64,000 nucleotides of DNA from Delia radicum (GCA_021234595.1 CM037852.1:140777512-140841511); one strand, 5' to 3'; counted from the first letter of the stretch, positions 1 to 11,994 are shown. Notes: generated by a model not told the origin, from the sequence alone. Translations and numbers: made by a program.

Positions 1-1175
1 TCAAGTACCACCTGTTAATAGACTACTGTCAAATTTTGAGCAAGTTCCGTCATTTACTTTGCGTTTAACAGCTGTTCAAACATACCACCTCGTGGATTTT
101 TTAAAAAATGGAAAAAAGTGATTTTCGAGTGCTCATTAAACATTTTATTTTGCGAAAAAAAAACCGTCAATCCCCATAGATTTCAACGGTAGAAACGTGG
201 TTTACTGACTTTCGTTGTGGTCGCACAAATACAAATGACGCTGAACGTTCTGGACGGCCAATTGAGGTCAGTACACCCGAAAAAGGTTGAAAAAATCCAC
301 GATATGGTGTTGGTCGATCGAAGAGTAAAAGTGCGTGAGATTGTTGATGCCATAGGCATTTCATATGGCAGTGTGGTTTCGATTTTAAATGATCAGTTGG
401 GTTTAAGAAATCTGTCTGCGAGATGGGTGCCGCGTTTGCTCTCAATTGAAAATAAACGTAATCGTGTAACAATTTCAATGGATTGTTTGGAGTTGGTTAA
501 CCTGAATTCGAATGAGCTTTTTGCTGCCTTTTGTAACTGCGCATGAAACATGGACATTACAAAACTCCGGAGAACAAGCAGCATTCTAAACATTGGGTTT
601 CTTTGGGTGAACCGGCTCCGAAGAAGGCCAATGTAAGTTTGTCGGTCAATAAGGTGATGGCAACAGTTTTTGGGATGCACGCGGGATAATACACATCGAT
701 TACCTTCAAAAGGGAAAAACAATAAACGGCGAATATTATGCCAACTTATTGGACCGATTTAACGAGGATTTAAAAAAAAACGACGCCATATGGACAAGAA
801 AAAAGTTGTTTTTCATTAACATAATGCACGTGTGCACACGTGTACAGTCTCAATGGCAAAATTCCATGAATTGTGCTACGAATTGGTACCTCATCCGCCA
901 TATTCTCCGGATTTAACCCTCAGTGACTATTTCCTATTTCCAAACCTGAAGAAATGGCTCGGTGGAAAGAGATTTAGCTCCAACGATGAAATAATTGATC
1001 AAACAAATGCCTATTTTAAGGACCTCGAAAAATCCTGCTTTTTGATAGGGATACAACAATTGGAGAATCGTTGGACTAAGTGTATTGTAAAAGGGGTTTA
1101 TGTTGAAAAATACATATTTTTGCAAAAAAAACTGTGTTTCATTTAAAAAGTCACGGACTTATTGATCTGCCCTCG
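1..1175 (+). mobile_element. mariner-type transposon, copy 1 (5' end cut by window)
   Basis: This is a Tc1/mariner-superfamily element. Its 3' end reads ...GATCTGCCCTCG followed by TA at 1176-1177, the inverse of the CGAGGGCGGA end of the second copy at 8892-9751. Position 1 lies about two dozen bases inside the element, because the matching 5' region of copy 2 continues past this point to its CGAGGG end. The interior holds a broken transposase frame with deletions and stops. It lies in the opposite orientation to copy 2, so the two could pair as long inverted repeats about 8 kb apart. It is certainly inactive. Confidence 0.93.
108..1146 (+). pseudogene. mariner transposase pseudogene
   Basis: The relic would have encoded the DD34D transposase that cuts and joins at TA sites. 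The start ATG at 108-110 is conserved with copy 2. About 50 bases just after the N-terminus are missing relative to copy 2. The helix-turn-helix part is readable in 217-546, with the segment VREIVDAIGISYGSVVSI. The catalytic motifs are damaged. The first Asp, in the usual DETW motif, is His (CAT at 542-544). The codon before the second Asp is TAA at 817-819, and the second Asp itself is His at 820-822. The third, in PPYSPDL, is kept. The C-terminal part is open to 1146, beyond the usual stop after VEK. Frameshifts separate the readable pieces. Confidence 0.92.
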
Positions 1176-1177
1176 TA

Positions 1178-3605
1178 TTCCCAAAAAAGAAGAATTAGCA
1201 GCATTAGATTCGAGGTCATGACTTGGTATTGTTACGTTTGTAATGTAAGATGAACGCAGGTTTGATTCTAACAGCCGCAGGTTGTTGAACAATTTATCAC
1301 AATCTGATAATTATAAGACACAAATAATAATACAATTTAAATGGAAAAGTCAGAAACTAGTCTAGTCTGATTTAAAAATTAATAGTGTTTATAATTTTTA
1401 GAGAAAAACGTTTATTCTTCATCTTAACCTCAACATTTCTAAGAATAAGTTAAGTTTTCGATTTGATTTCCTACATTATATCCTAAATTAATCACCCAAT
1501 CGCAATAAATAGATATGATTGTTAATGCTCAAAGTTAATACTCTAAAACCATCTAAAAAGTTATTTGTAGTTTTTTTCATGTATATGAATTAATAAGATG
1601 TTTTAAAGAAAACCCTAGATGTTTGGTTAAAAATAATCTAAAATCTATCACAATTGATTATTCACATCTCCGATGCATTTTTAATGTTTAAAATTACCTA
1701 AAAGTTGAATTGCTATAAATTGATATCCCAAAATGTTAAAAAAATTTATACCATAAATATCGAAAAATTGGGAACTTCGCTGAATTTTACGTTTTATAAA
1801 GAACATAAAACAAATGATTTTTAAAAATATATCAAATTAAATGTTCTGGAATTTAGTCAGCGATTTTTCAAATTTTGATTTTTTAAAATTCGTGCAAAAC
1901 TGTTTGCGGTAGACAAATTTGCTCAAAAAAACGTCCAGTTTTCTCACTGTTTCTGGTTACGTATGAGTTACGTAAATTATAAGCGACGTATGTGTGATAT
2001 ACACATACGTCGCTTAGTCAGTGTATGACAATAAAAATAATGAATTTTGTATGGTGTTAAATTGTAGCAAAGATTTGAATAAATATAATTAAGTTTTATT
2101 CAAAACACTTTATTTAAATTTTTATATCTCGTTTTCTAAATAATTATTTGTGGTCTGTATGTGTTTGATTCAGCAAATTTCAATTAAAAATATTTTATTT
2201 AAATTTTATGCTTAACTTAATATTATTTAAATTCATGTATATAATAAACTAATTACCAAAAAAAATGTTTAAAATTAAATAGTTTACATTTTCATGAACT
2301 TATAAGTGTGTATATTAGGGTTATACCTTTTGACTCTTTTTTTTTTGCAATTGTAAAATTTTACCAATACTAGTCGTATATGCCATAAAAAAATACAAAA
2401 GAGCGCAAAATATAAAGTTCCCGCATAAACCTTTTTGAAGTTCGACATAATTTTTTTTGTTTAATTAAACTTAAAGCTAATATTTCGCTAAAATTTTAAA
2501 GTAGTTAGAGTATGACTCTGCTTGTCGATCTTAAAGGATATACAAATTTTCAAATTTGACGTATTTTTCCGATTTTGATAAAATAATATTAAAACGGTGT
2601 TTCGCGGCATGGGCATACAAATTCGCAAAACAAGTAGCTCATTTTAGTCCACTAATTCAACTTTAATAGGAATTAGCAAAAATTCATTTTTATGGAGGTT
2701 TTTATTTCAAAATGACCCGAAAAAGCGATTTTTATTATTAATACAATATTGCCCATAACATGGTAATAGGTAAAAATGTTTCCAAAAAGAAAGTTATCAC
2801 CCTAGTGTATATGTTCCAACAACATGATATCATTTACAACCACATTTTGCTCATTGAAATCTCATTTACAATTAAACACACGAGCCCTAACTAATGAATA
2901 TGTGTTAAGTAATTAATATTAATGTAATTATATGGTACGAATTAATTTTACGACTGATTAAAGTGTCAAATGTTAAATGGTTGGGAAAAAAGGAATGAAT
3001 GGCCATATTTGCCCATGTTAAATAATACATGAATACATAATTTATACATAAACAATGTTGAAACAGTGAGAGAGTAAGGATTTGTGAAAAATTGTTATAC
3101 GTAAGTTAGAGGTGTTCTTGGTTGTAGGGAGATTTTTCAAAATGCAATGTTTTGGGGAGGGATGGGTGTGGTTTTTTTCCTTCTATAAAAAAATAATACC
3201 TATGAAAGTTGGAGCATGTCAGCAAAAGAACAGTTGAGCTTGAAATCGATTGAAATTTTAAACTATATTTTGAATGGAGAAAAATTAAATTTTTTAAGAT
3301 TTTTCAAAAATTTTCGAATATCGTAATATTTTTATTCTACAAGAAAAATTAATCGATATGAAGATAAAATTATGTTGCCAAAAAGATATAAAAATTCAAA
3401 ATCTGTTAAGAACTAGCCCAGTTAAGAACTAGCACCAGACTACCAAATTGCAAAATACCAATTGACCACGAAATTCGCTCAATTTTATTAATTAGAATAA
3501 AAACACTCACAATATTATTAAGTTTAAAGCTACAGAAAAACAAAAAAGAACTACTGATTTACCATTTTTTTTTTAAAAGGTTTTATTTAAAAGGTAACAG
3601 AGGGC
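1178..3605. other. AT-rich stretch without recognised gene
   Basis: No coding frame with protein-like composition was seen on either strand. The only structure noted is the perfect hairpin at 1980-2016. Parts of 3200-3430 resemble 26200-26450 (shared phrases around AATCTGTTAAGAACTAGCC), which suggests old dispersed repeats. Confidence 0.6.
1980..2016. repeat. Perfect 16-bp hairpin, 5-nt loop
   Basis: The arms are TAAGCGACGTATGTGT (1980-1995) and its exact complement at 2001-2016, around the loop GATAT. The arms are GC-richer than the flanks. It could be the core of a small palindromic MITE or a cruciform-forming site. No function is assigned. Confidence 0.8.
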
Positions 3606-4758
3606 TAAACTCAAAAAAATAAGTTAGTAGAGAAGTTAGTAAAACATCTTTTAAATCAGGTATACTATTTTTCAGCAAATTTTTTGCTAAAATTATGTTT
3701 TAAACTAAAATTTTAGTTATACTTATTCAGCACTTAACTGTTTTGAACTAATGTTTTACTAATATTTTGCTAATTTATTTTGCTAAAAAAATTGTTTTGA
3801 TTAGCACATCAATAGTGTGCACGACAACCAGACTGAAAGATATACACAGAATGAATTAGATGTCGCGGCATGTCACTATGTAGTAGTGACGAGGAAAATT
3901 TTACTAAAAAGTACAACTATAGTAAGACATAATACAAAAAAATCAACCATGGAAGATTTTTGTATCTGTTTTTTATACATACAACAAAATTGTGGATTAA
4001 AACAACTTAAATTTTGCGTCGTCACCGGCTTGTGAAAGTAATTGTCTATTAATTAAATAAAAGACAAAATAAAATATTTAAATTTAATAAAGATTAAATG
4101 TGTATTTGTAAACTAAATGTTTATATATATTAATAATCTTGTGTGGTCAAATTGCAAACAAATATGCAATAGTTAGACAGACTAAAGCGAAAGACATCTG
4201 AGGTAGATTTTTCTGTTTCCTTTTTCTTATTGCAAAAAATGGTTGTATATGTTATATTTTGTTATTTTTTCGTTTCGTTTCTATAATTCTCTGTGGCATT
4301 TGCGTTCCTTTAAAAGATAGCATAGTTTAGACAATAATTGATGTAAGTAGTTCGAAGATAATTTCGTTATGTTATTTATGATTATTTCTATTGTTAATTT
4401 GGGAGTAAGAATGTTTTTATATTTTGTAACGTATTGTAAATTATTTTAAAAATAATCACAAAAATATGTTTTATGATTTTCAGCAAATAAATTAACTAAA
4501 GTATACTTTTTCTACAGATTTTTTGAGTTTCTTTCAGTCTACTAATATTCAGCAAAAATTTTATTAAGTTTTAGCATGGGTTTTTTAATTTCTAATCTAC
4601 TAAGTGTCAGAAAAACTTTTGCTGAATCTACTAATTTTGTTGCTAAAAATCAGCTCGCTGATTATCAGCAAAAGATTTTACTGACATTAGCAATTTTTTT
4701 GCAAGCACCCTCCTGACTAAAATTTAGCTGACTTTACTAACTTTTTTATTTGAGTGTA
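3606..4758 (+). mobile_element. T1 element, copy a (about 1.15 kb MITE-like)
   Basis: The 5' end reads TAAACTCAAAAAAATAAGTT (the other copies have TACACTCA) and the 3' end reads TTTGAGTGTA, giving imperfect terminal inverted repeats. The body matches copies at 32342-33279, 35007-36118, 43738-44869 and, reversed, 56488-58114. It contains a 72-codon open frame at 3817-4035 that recurs in other copies, and a TTTCGTTTCGTTTC tract. The last 250 bases are rich in short TTTTGCTGA/TCAGCAAAA motifs. No transposase is recognised. The target appears to be TA, as shown by the empty site for the 32-kb copy. Confidence 0.85.
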
Positions 4759-5030
4759 GCCTAATTGTCCAATTACTGCGCCCAATCGATAATGCACGGT
4801 GCGAAATTTAGTCACAAGATTCCGAATAGCCGCCTCATAAGGTAGCCCAATCTGACCATAAATTGGAAGAAGTGCACGATGCACTTTCTTAACCGAGCGT
4901 GAATTGTGATAATAAAATTCAATAATATGCAAGCGTTGTTCGTTTGTAAGTTGATTCATGGTTAAATTATAGACCAAACTGAACATGTTTACCAGAAGCA
5001 GTGTTGTCAAAAAGAAAGTTGCTAAAAAAT
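4759..5030 (-). pseudogene. Tc1/mariner-like transposase, N-terminal fragment
   Basis: On the minus strand an ATG at 4957-4959 opens a frame beginning MNQLTNEQRLHIIEFYYHNS and continuing with a VHRALLPIYGQ motif. This is the N-terminal DNA-binding helix-turn-helix of a widespread insect Tc1/mariner-type transposase family. The same domain recurs near 18.6 kb and at 47171. The sequence before the ATG up to about 5030 (minus strand AAAGGGTGATTTTTTAGC) resembles the element's 5' end. The match stops at 4758/4759, exactly where T1 copy a ends, so the T1 insertion or a later deletion removed the rest. No catalytic part remains. Confidence 0.8.
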
Positions 5031-5289
5031 CACCCTTTATGTGTTTGTATGTCTGTATGTTTGAATTTCTTGTAAATTCAATTGAAATAATTTTTTATTT
5101 AATCAAACTATTTTTGTAAGAATGTTTTTGAAATTATTAGACTTTTTTGTTTGAAAGAGAAACCAAACAAAATTCAAATTAAATTGCCAATATTTAACTA
5201 CCAACGAAAGTGCGTATATTTCTACAGTTTGTTTTTTAAACTACAGATAGAAAAATATATTTCTCTGTATTTTAATTGATTCTTTATTT

Positions 5290-5645
5290 GAAAACAAACT
5301 TTAAGTACAACTTTATAAATAATCTTGATTCAATTCCATATATTACACTATACAAATTTACAAATACACATTTTATTTTTCATCAAATTTAAATATTTAA
5401 TTTTGTCTTTAATATGATTAATAATCAATTTCTTTGACAAACCGGAATCAACTCAATATTTGAGTTTATTATATCAAAAATGTATATGAATATACATGGT
5501 TGGCGTCCTTTTGTATGAAAAACATATACAAAAATCGTCCATGGTTAAGTTTTTTATATGTCTTACAGGAGTTGGTATCATTTTCCTCGCTTATTAGGAC
5601 AATTTTTTTTAGCAAAATAAATTAATAAAACATTAGTAAGATATT
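5290..5645 (-). mobile_element. T1 element, fragment f (reversed)
   Basis: Reading the minus strand, this matches the middle of T1: the AAAAGACAAAAT tract, a diverged ACCGG/TTTGTC segment, the CCATGGACGAT region and the GCTAAAAAAA end of the conserved open-frame zone. Both ends of T1 are missing. It is more diverged than copies b to d. Confidence 0.6.
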
Positions 5646-6569
5646 AGTCACACATTATTTCAGGGACGCATAAATGTTTAGAAAAATATTCTCTTGTGTT
5701 AAGTAATATCAGTTTTGACGATTTTTATACCTAAAATAGCAAAAAACGGGCTATTTAACTTTAAAATTTTATATTTTAAATTTTCAAGATTGAATATTAT
5801 TAGAGTAAAAAAATAGTGGTTGTATAAAAAAATGTCTTGCGTATGTCTTGCAAGACATTCATGCTTCCCTATACTAGGTACCTTACGTATAATAAACACA
5901 GGAAGGAAACTATTCAACGAATATTTTTTACAAGACTAATACGAATTACTCGATGAAACATTCTGGGTCGATAAAAAAATATTTACAAATTTTTAATAAA
6001 AAAAAAATAAAAACATTTTTGGTGGATTTTTAGATAAAATGAGTTTTGTATTACTCTAAATATTCGGAACTAGTTCTGGACTTAAAATTTGTTTTTTTTT
6101 CAAATTCTTCATAAACAATATATTAATACAGTTTAATTTCTAGCATTTGCCAAATTCAGTTAATTAATAATAAATATTACATTAAAAATGAGCGCAAAAT
6201 TTGACAATATTTAAATATGTCTACTTCGCCCATTTTGTTGAAAAATTTGGAAAGTTGTTTCATTTTTACTTAGACTCTTATAGGGGAACAAATTCTGTTA
6301 GTTTGGCGATACGCTTGATTTTTTGCTTAATCTATAAAAACATATTCTGTACTAAATTAACACTTATATGCATTTGGTACCAAAATGACCCTCACTTGAA
6401 AATTCTTTAAAAACATACTGTGTTATATTAATATAATTCAACTAAGGGACATTTGACACCAAGACTGTCTGAGGGTTAATCTAGTTCAGAATATATTTAA
6501 ATGGAAATAAAGAATGGATTTAGCCAGTTATACAAAGTAAAAAAGATTTTAAATATATTTTGTTCAAAT
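5646..6569. other. AT-rich stretch, nothing recognised
   Basis: Only short AT-driven open frames without recognisable domains are present. No inverted or tandem repeat stood out. Confidence 0.5.
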
Positions 6570-6905
6570 ATATTGTATATAAAATTCGCAGTATATTCTT
6601 TAATCTCAATGCAGGGCTGCAGGGGTTAACGTTGTTATATTTGGCAAAAAAAAAAATTTCCTCATCACTTCCACACATTTTTACATAATAATTGAAATCA
6701 CCTTTCTTACAATACAATATAAATAAGTCTGGGGTCATATTGGGCCTGAGACCCACATGGGTTAATGATGTCCAAAAATTTTTTTTCACAAGCCTCTTTA
6801 ATGGTGATGAAATAAAATAACAAACAGTACGAAAGTAGTTAACTTTCGACTTCAAATATTTTATGATTTTATGATTTAATTTTTTTTTTTTTAGCTGCTA
6901 AATCT
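6570..6905 (-). repeat. R5 dispersed repeat, copy 1
   Basis: The minus strand aligns with the plus strand at 27590-27930. Shared landmarks are the opening TTTGAAATCGAAA-type segment, an ATTTTATTTCATCA stretch, CATTAACxCATG, a ...AAxGGCGAT/GGTGAT segment and a closing GCATTGAGxT. In both copies the same strand reads as an open frame with similar residues, for example KGDFNYYVKMC here and KGDLKYYDTMC there. A decayed coding sequence is therefore possible, but the family is not recognised. Confidence 0.6.
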
Positions 6906-6910
6906 CAAGT

Positions 6911-7860
6911 TTAGGTGCTGCTTAGTGGGATCAAAGATAACATCTTTTTAGGTTATTTTCGATTTATTTCATTCTATTAAATGTATACAAATTTGGCATC
7001 AACTGACATGTTAGTTTAAGACACATTCACTGGTGCATAAATTATGCCCTAAGATTTTTAAGTATTTTTGTTATGGAAAAATTTTTTTTTTAATAACATT
7101 AAATCTGGGGTTTTATTAAGGAATGTTAGTTGTATTAATCCAAAAATAATTCATAGCAATGCCTACTTAATTTTAACAAAGGGGTGTCTGAGCTTTTCCG
7201 ATATTCTAAACCGTTCGTATTTTTTGCGGCTTTTCCCGAGGAGCCGTTTTCCCCTACACTTCAAATAATTAAAAAATGTGGCAACTCAGCGTCCACTATA
7301 TAGGCAATATGAGCATAAACATTTTTGTTTTCTTGAGTACCTTAGCCCTGCTTAGAAATAAATCTAGTTTTCGTAAAATAAAGACAAGTTTTCATGCAAA
7401 AGAAAATGTAAAATTTTAACGCTCAAACGTGAGATTGAGCAGCTAAAAGAAGCACTCGTCTCTTTTTTTTTCCTCTACCACATATTCAAAGTTCATTAAA
7501 ATCTGTCAGTTCAGGTCCGGATACCTGCCTTCGAAGTTTGCTCTAATTTTGTGATCAATTGGTATTTGGAGTATTAGTGTCCTGGGCCACTTTTTATTTC
7601 ATGGCTATTTCTTAACCAATTTGTGATTTTAACACTCTTTTTTCCTCTAGAGTAAAAACTTTTATAACATTTTAAAAATTTTACCAAAAGTAAAAAAAAA
7701 ATATCCTAATACAGAAATATGGAGTATGGCCTCGAACTTCAATAATTTTCATTGCACACTTAAAGGTCGAAAAATATAATTTTTATTTTTTAATAAAAAT
7801 TATATCAAACTTATGAAAAATAATTTTCTTTTAGCAACACTGTATTAATTTTCAGTTGAT
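6911..7860. other. AT-rich stretch with an R6 fragment
   Basis: No gene was seen. Bases around 7705-7770 match the R6 repeat (phrase GAGTATGGCCTCGAACTT), which also occurs near 20.83 kb and 33.3 kb. The rest is unassigned. Confidence 0.5.
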
Positions 7861-7896
7861 TTCTGGCACGAACTTACTTTATCCGCTTGGCACCAA

Positions 7897-8059
7897 AGTC
7901 AATGATTGCATAGACAAGTTAAACTAGGATCTTGAAAGGAAACACAATTGGACATCAATAAATGGCCTTTGTTTAACTGCCAAAAAATCCAAAGCAATGA
8001 TGATCGGTAAACCAAAACAATTGCTACCGTCACTGCCACCAGTCGAAATCAAAAGCTAA
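7897..8059 (+). pseudogene. Non-LTR reverse transcriptase fragment
   Basis: One plus-strand frame reads about 50 residues. They begin with VNDCIDKLN, then a stop codon, then DLERKHNWTSINGLCL, and continue TAKKSKAMMIGKPKQ before another stop at the end. The pattern of an Asn-Trp pair, NGLCL, and a Lys-Ser followed by a hydrophobic-Ile-Gly segment is characteristic of the region just after the catalytic core in reverse transcriptases of jockey/I-type LINE elements. The catalytic Asp-Asp box is not present. One in-frame stop shows it is dead. It abuts the foldback element at 8094. Confidence 0.7.
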
Positions 8060-8093
8060 ATATATAAACATTTCTCATAAAATTATTATTGTA

Positions 8094-8631
8094 GAGCAAT
8101 TCCATATGAAAACGATCAAAATTGGCAAATTTTTGGACGCCCCCTCTCCGATTTTAAAATAAATAGTCTCAATTGATTGCCCAGCAAAAAATAATGTACC
8201 TACATATTTTTTTTTTTTTATAGTGACTGGTTTAGTGGTGGTGTGCACCACTGTCATGTGACAAAATTGAAGAATTCTTCATAAGGGACCTCATTGAAAG
8301 TTGTTTAAAAAAAAAACTACTAAAGCGATCGCAAATTAGGAAAATTTTATTTTTCAATTAAAACCTGATTCAATACCTTTCCAACGAGCTATCACTCGTT
8401 GCGATCGCTTTAGTAGTTTTTTTTTAAAACAACTTTAAATGAGGTCCCTTATGAAGAATTCTTCAATTTTGTCACATGACAGTGGTACACACCAGCACTA
8501 AACCAGTCACTATAAAAAAAAAAAAATATGTAGGTACATTATTTTTTTCTGGGCAATCGATTGAGACTATTTATTTTAAAATCGGAGAGGGGTCGTCCAA
8601 AAGGTGATCGCTTTCATATGGAATTGCTCTG
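8094..8631. mobile_element. Foldback MITE with about 240-bp inverted arms
   Basis: The arms 8094-8334 and 8399-8631 are near-identical inverted copies. The outer ends are GAGCAATTCCATATGAAA and TTTCATATGGAATTGCTC, and the inner ends are AGCGATCGCAA and TTGCGATCGCT. The spacer is 64 bp. TA dinucleotides flank the element (8092-8093 and 8632-8633), consistent with a TA-targeting non-autonomous element. The arms include an A/T homopolymer run and a CATGTGACAAAATTGAAG segment. There is no coding potential. The high arm identity suggests recent insertion or arm-to-arm homogenisation. Confidence 0.9.
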
Positions 8632-8889
8632 TAACTAAATGTATTTAAAATAGATTTTTCATTTAATCCTTGTTAAATTAAATTTGTTTAAGATTAAATT
8701 TTGTTACTTTTAACTTTATATATATATATTTTATAACGAACATTTTTTATGCCATTGTTTCCGTTTCATTTTCCTTTTTTGTTTTTTGTGATAAATTATA
8801 TTATATTGATTAAATTAAAATAATTATTAATTGTTTATTTTTTTATATTATTTATTATTATTTTTAATTTTTTTAATTTTTTTTATTAT
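8632..8889. other. AT-rich spacer
   Basis: Very AT-rich spacer with TATATATATA and TTTATTATT runs between the foldback and mariner copy 2. No gene was seen. Confidence 0.6.
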
Positions 8890-8891
8890 TA

Positions 8892-9751
8892 CGAGGGCGG
8901 ATCAATAAGTCCGTGACTTTTTAAATGAAACACATTTTTTGTTTGCAAAATAAAATTTTATTTTTCAACATAATCTCCTTTTAGCCTAATACACTTAGTC
9001 CAACGTTTCTCCAATTTTTGTAACCCTTCCAAAAAATAGGGTTTTTCGAGGTCCATAAAATAGGCATTTCTTGGCCATATGGGGTCGTTTTTTTTTTAAA
9101 TCCTCGTTAAATCGGTCCAATAAGTTGGCATAATATTCGCCGTTTATTGTTTTTCCGTTTTAAAGGTAATCGATGTGGATTATCCCGCGTGCATCCCAAA
9201 AAACTGTAGCCATCACCTTAATGGCCACGATTACATTTATGGTCAATTGAGGGCAAACGCGGCACCCATCTTGCAGACAGCATTCTCAAACCCAACTGAT
9301 CATTTAAAATAGAAACCACACTGCCATATGAAATGCCTATTGCATCAACAATCTCACACACTTTTACTCTTCGATTGGCCAACACCATATCGTGGATTTT
9401 TTCTGTATTTTCGGGTGTATTGACCTCAATTGGTAGTTCAGAACGTTCAGCGACATTTGCACTTGTGCGACCACAACGAAAGTCAGTAAACCACTTTTTT
9501 ACCATTGAAATCGATTGTGTAGAGTCCCTATAGTATTTATAAAGCTTTTCCTTGGTTTGACTGATGGTTTTTTTTTTGCAAAAAATAATGTTTATTTAGC
9601 ACTCGAAATTCACTTTTTTCCATTTTTAAAAAAATCCACGAGGTTGTATGTTTGAACAGCTGTTAAACGCAAAGTAAATGACGGAACTTGCTCAAAATTC
9701 GGCAGTAGTCTATTAACAGGTGGTACTTGATGGTATCAGTGTCCGCCCTCG
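8892..9751 (-). mobile_element. mariner-type transposon, copy 2 (both ends, internally deleted)
   Basis: The ends are CGAGGGCGGATC (8892 onward) and ...GTCCGCCCTCG ending at 9751, flanked by TA at 8890-8891 and 9752-9753. At 860 bp it is well short of the roughly 1.3 kb usual for mariners because of internal deletions. Inverted identity at the ends is clear only for the first ten bases or so; beyond that the two ends differ, so the inverted repeats are short or degraded. The element lies opposite in orientation to copy 1 and supplies the 5' end that copy 1 lacks in this window. Confidence 0.93.
8958..9623 (-). pseudogene. mariner transposase pseudogene, internally deleted
   Basis: The frame starts at the ATG complementary to 9621-9623 and ends at the stop complementary to 8958-8960, after VEK. 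The N-terminal DNA-binding half (9218-9505) is readable, including VKKWFTDFRCGRTS and EIVDAIGISYGSVV. A deletion then joins the WVPRLPSIDHK region directly to a VMATVF.DARGI segment and removes the first catalytic Asp. A second deletion, near the MAKK-to-NAYF equivalents, removes the second and third catalytic Asp motifs. It cannot encode a working enzyme. Confidence 0.92.
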
Positions 9752-10835
9752 TATTATGTAACATTATTTTCCCAGTGCTGTTAAAAGACGAGAAAACCTT
9801 GGTGCACTGATATGCTAAATAAATAAATAAATAAAAAAATAAATAAATAAATGTCATATATATTATTTTCATATAGGAAGACAAAAAAACCAACCAATCC
9901 TTATTCAAAAAATGCAGTTTTGGTTTCTGGAGCCCCCTAATGAATGTGTTTAAACAAAAAAATTAATTTAAACAAATTTATATAATGACCTCTAAAATAA
10001 TGACTTTTAAAAATAAAAATAATTATTAAAAATGTAGACACTACTTAGGGAGGAATATATTTAAAAAAATTTATTAATGGTAATAAACACTTTTTGACAA
10101 AAACTGATATTTTTAAAATGGAAATAAAATTATGACATATTTAAGAGTATTGAATATGTATCAAAAGTAAAAAATTTCTCAAATGTTTGTTTTATATTAA
10201 TGCAATAAAAAGTAACAATTCTTTTAACATTCCCCTAAATTTTATAAAATCCACCCTAATACACACACAGCAGAACACTCTTTAGAATTATAACACAAAA
10301 AGTGAAAATTATTTGCTACAATTTACAACTTTCAACAGTGTTAAACAGTGAAATATAAATAAATTATATTTTAATTTGAATTTAAAACAAAACAACAACA
10401 ACGATAAAGTTTTGTTGGGTGGTAACAAGAACATAAATAAATAAAACTTTTTTTTTCCAATGGGAGTATTTTATTTATTTTTTTGACTTTGTCTTGCTGA
10501 GAATACATTTTTAGAAATTATTTTAACAAATATTTAAGCAAATTTATTCAGAAATAACACTTTAAAATTTTTAATTAAAAACTCAATCAAATATTAAGTT
10601 TAAAAATCAAATAGTAAATATAAGTACCATTAACATAACATTCATACACTTGAATAATTGACAAAAACAATTTTAGAATTTCAATGAACATACAGTGGGT
10701 CAAATTATGTTATTTTCTGTGATAACTTTAATAATTAAATTTAAAATTTTTTTTTTTTTTAATTTTAGTTAATTGCGAAATTTTTATATTCTCCAATTCA
10801 GTTCTATATGTCTAGATATTTCCAGCGATTTAATA
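9752..10835. other. AT-rich stretch with AAAT microsatellite
   Basis: An (AAAT)n microsatellite lies at about 9815-9851. The remainder is AT-rich with no recognised gene or repeat end. Confidence 0.6.
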
Positions 10836-11406
10836 ACACACTGCTACAAAAAAACACTTTTGGTCAGAACTTGAAAACCAACCTAGTGGGGGTTGTAGGT
10901 CTAGGTGGGAACATACAAAAACAGTTTTTAAAAATTTTGAAACACCCTCAAAATTTGAGTTATTTTCAAAAAACTATTTTAGGGTAAGTCGTAGCACTTT
11001 AGTACCTCTAACTCACACATTTTTTGACCGATTTCAAAATTTTAAACAGTTTTGGAAAGACAAAGAATTAAGCTTTCATGAAGTGTATATTCCAAGAAAT
11101 TAAGTAAGTCTTTATCAAAAGTTTCTCATTTTTTTTTTTTTTTTCATAATTTTTCAAATTCAACAAGAGTTATTTTAATTTTTTTCTATGAAAACCTAAT
11201 TTAGTTTCACTGTACTTTAGAGAAAATTTTATATAGAAAAATATCGAGATATTATTTGTTAAAATCGGTTTATAGTTGCAAAAGTTACTAAACTTTTTCT
11301 AAAGAAAAAAATTTGGGATTGCAGACTTTTCTTTTGGTAAACCACTTGACTTACAAACGTAAATTAAAAACTGTACAAATAGCTTAAACTAAGTCAACAT
11401 GTATAG

Positions 11407-11994
11407 TTAAAAACGATTACTAGCCCTCCTACGTTTGTTCAACAAACCATCTGTTTCTCGTTTGAGAGACCAGCAATAGTTTGCCATCATTCATATGTGA
11501 CTCTCTCCATCGAAACGCTTTTCCATTTGTAAAATTTCTTGGTGAAATCGTTCTCCCTGCTCGTCACTGAATTCACTAAGGTTTTCGTGGAAAAAAATCT
11601 AAATGTCCATGCAGAAAATGAATTTTTATGGATATTCGATTTTAGCATAAGACTCAAGAAATTCATTTACCACTTCAACGTAGTTAGGACTTTTTTTTCC
11701 CCAAAAAGTTTTGACATAAGGAAATAAAACTATTCCATGCTCTGTTTTCTATCTCATTAAGCTTCTTAGAATAATTTTCATCAAGCATAATTTTTCGAAT
11801 TTGCGGTCCAGAAAAAATACCTAAAAAACAGCAATAATATCAAGTTAATATAACAGTATCTAAGAAAAAAGTGTTAAGTACCTTCTTTTATTTTGCCTTC
11901 ACTTATTTGTGGAAAAACAGATTTTAAATACAAAAAAGCATCGCCTTCTACATCCAGCCGCTTTACAAGCTGTTTCATATAGGGGCAGAAAATA
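11407..11994 (-). pseudogene. Relic of a repeat-associated insect protein with a DEQGERFHQ signature
   Basis: Two exons are readable on the minus strand. Exon 11882-11994 gives MKQLVKRLDVEGDAFLYLKS and then VFPQISEGKIKE. A GT-AG intron of 61 bp follows (11821-11881). The next exon starts GIFSGPQIRKIMLDENYSKK and continues through NRAWNSF, SPNYVEVVNEFLE, FSDEQGERFHQEI, MEKRF and MMANYCWSLKRE to a stop at 11407-11409. I recognise this as the C-terminal half of a protein multiplied in many insect genomes and often found in repeats. Its biochemical role is unknown to me. A one-base insertion in the A-run after FLGK, and in-frame stops after KIEYP, CMDI and ESHI, show it is dead. The presence of an intron argues against retroposition. 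Confidence 0.8.
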
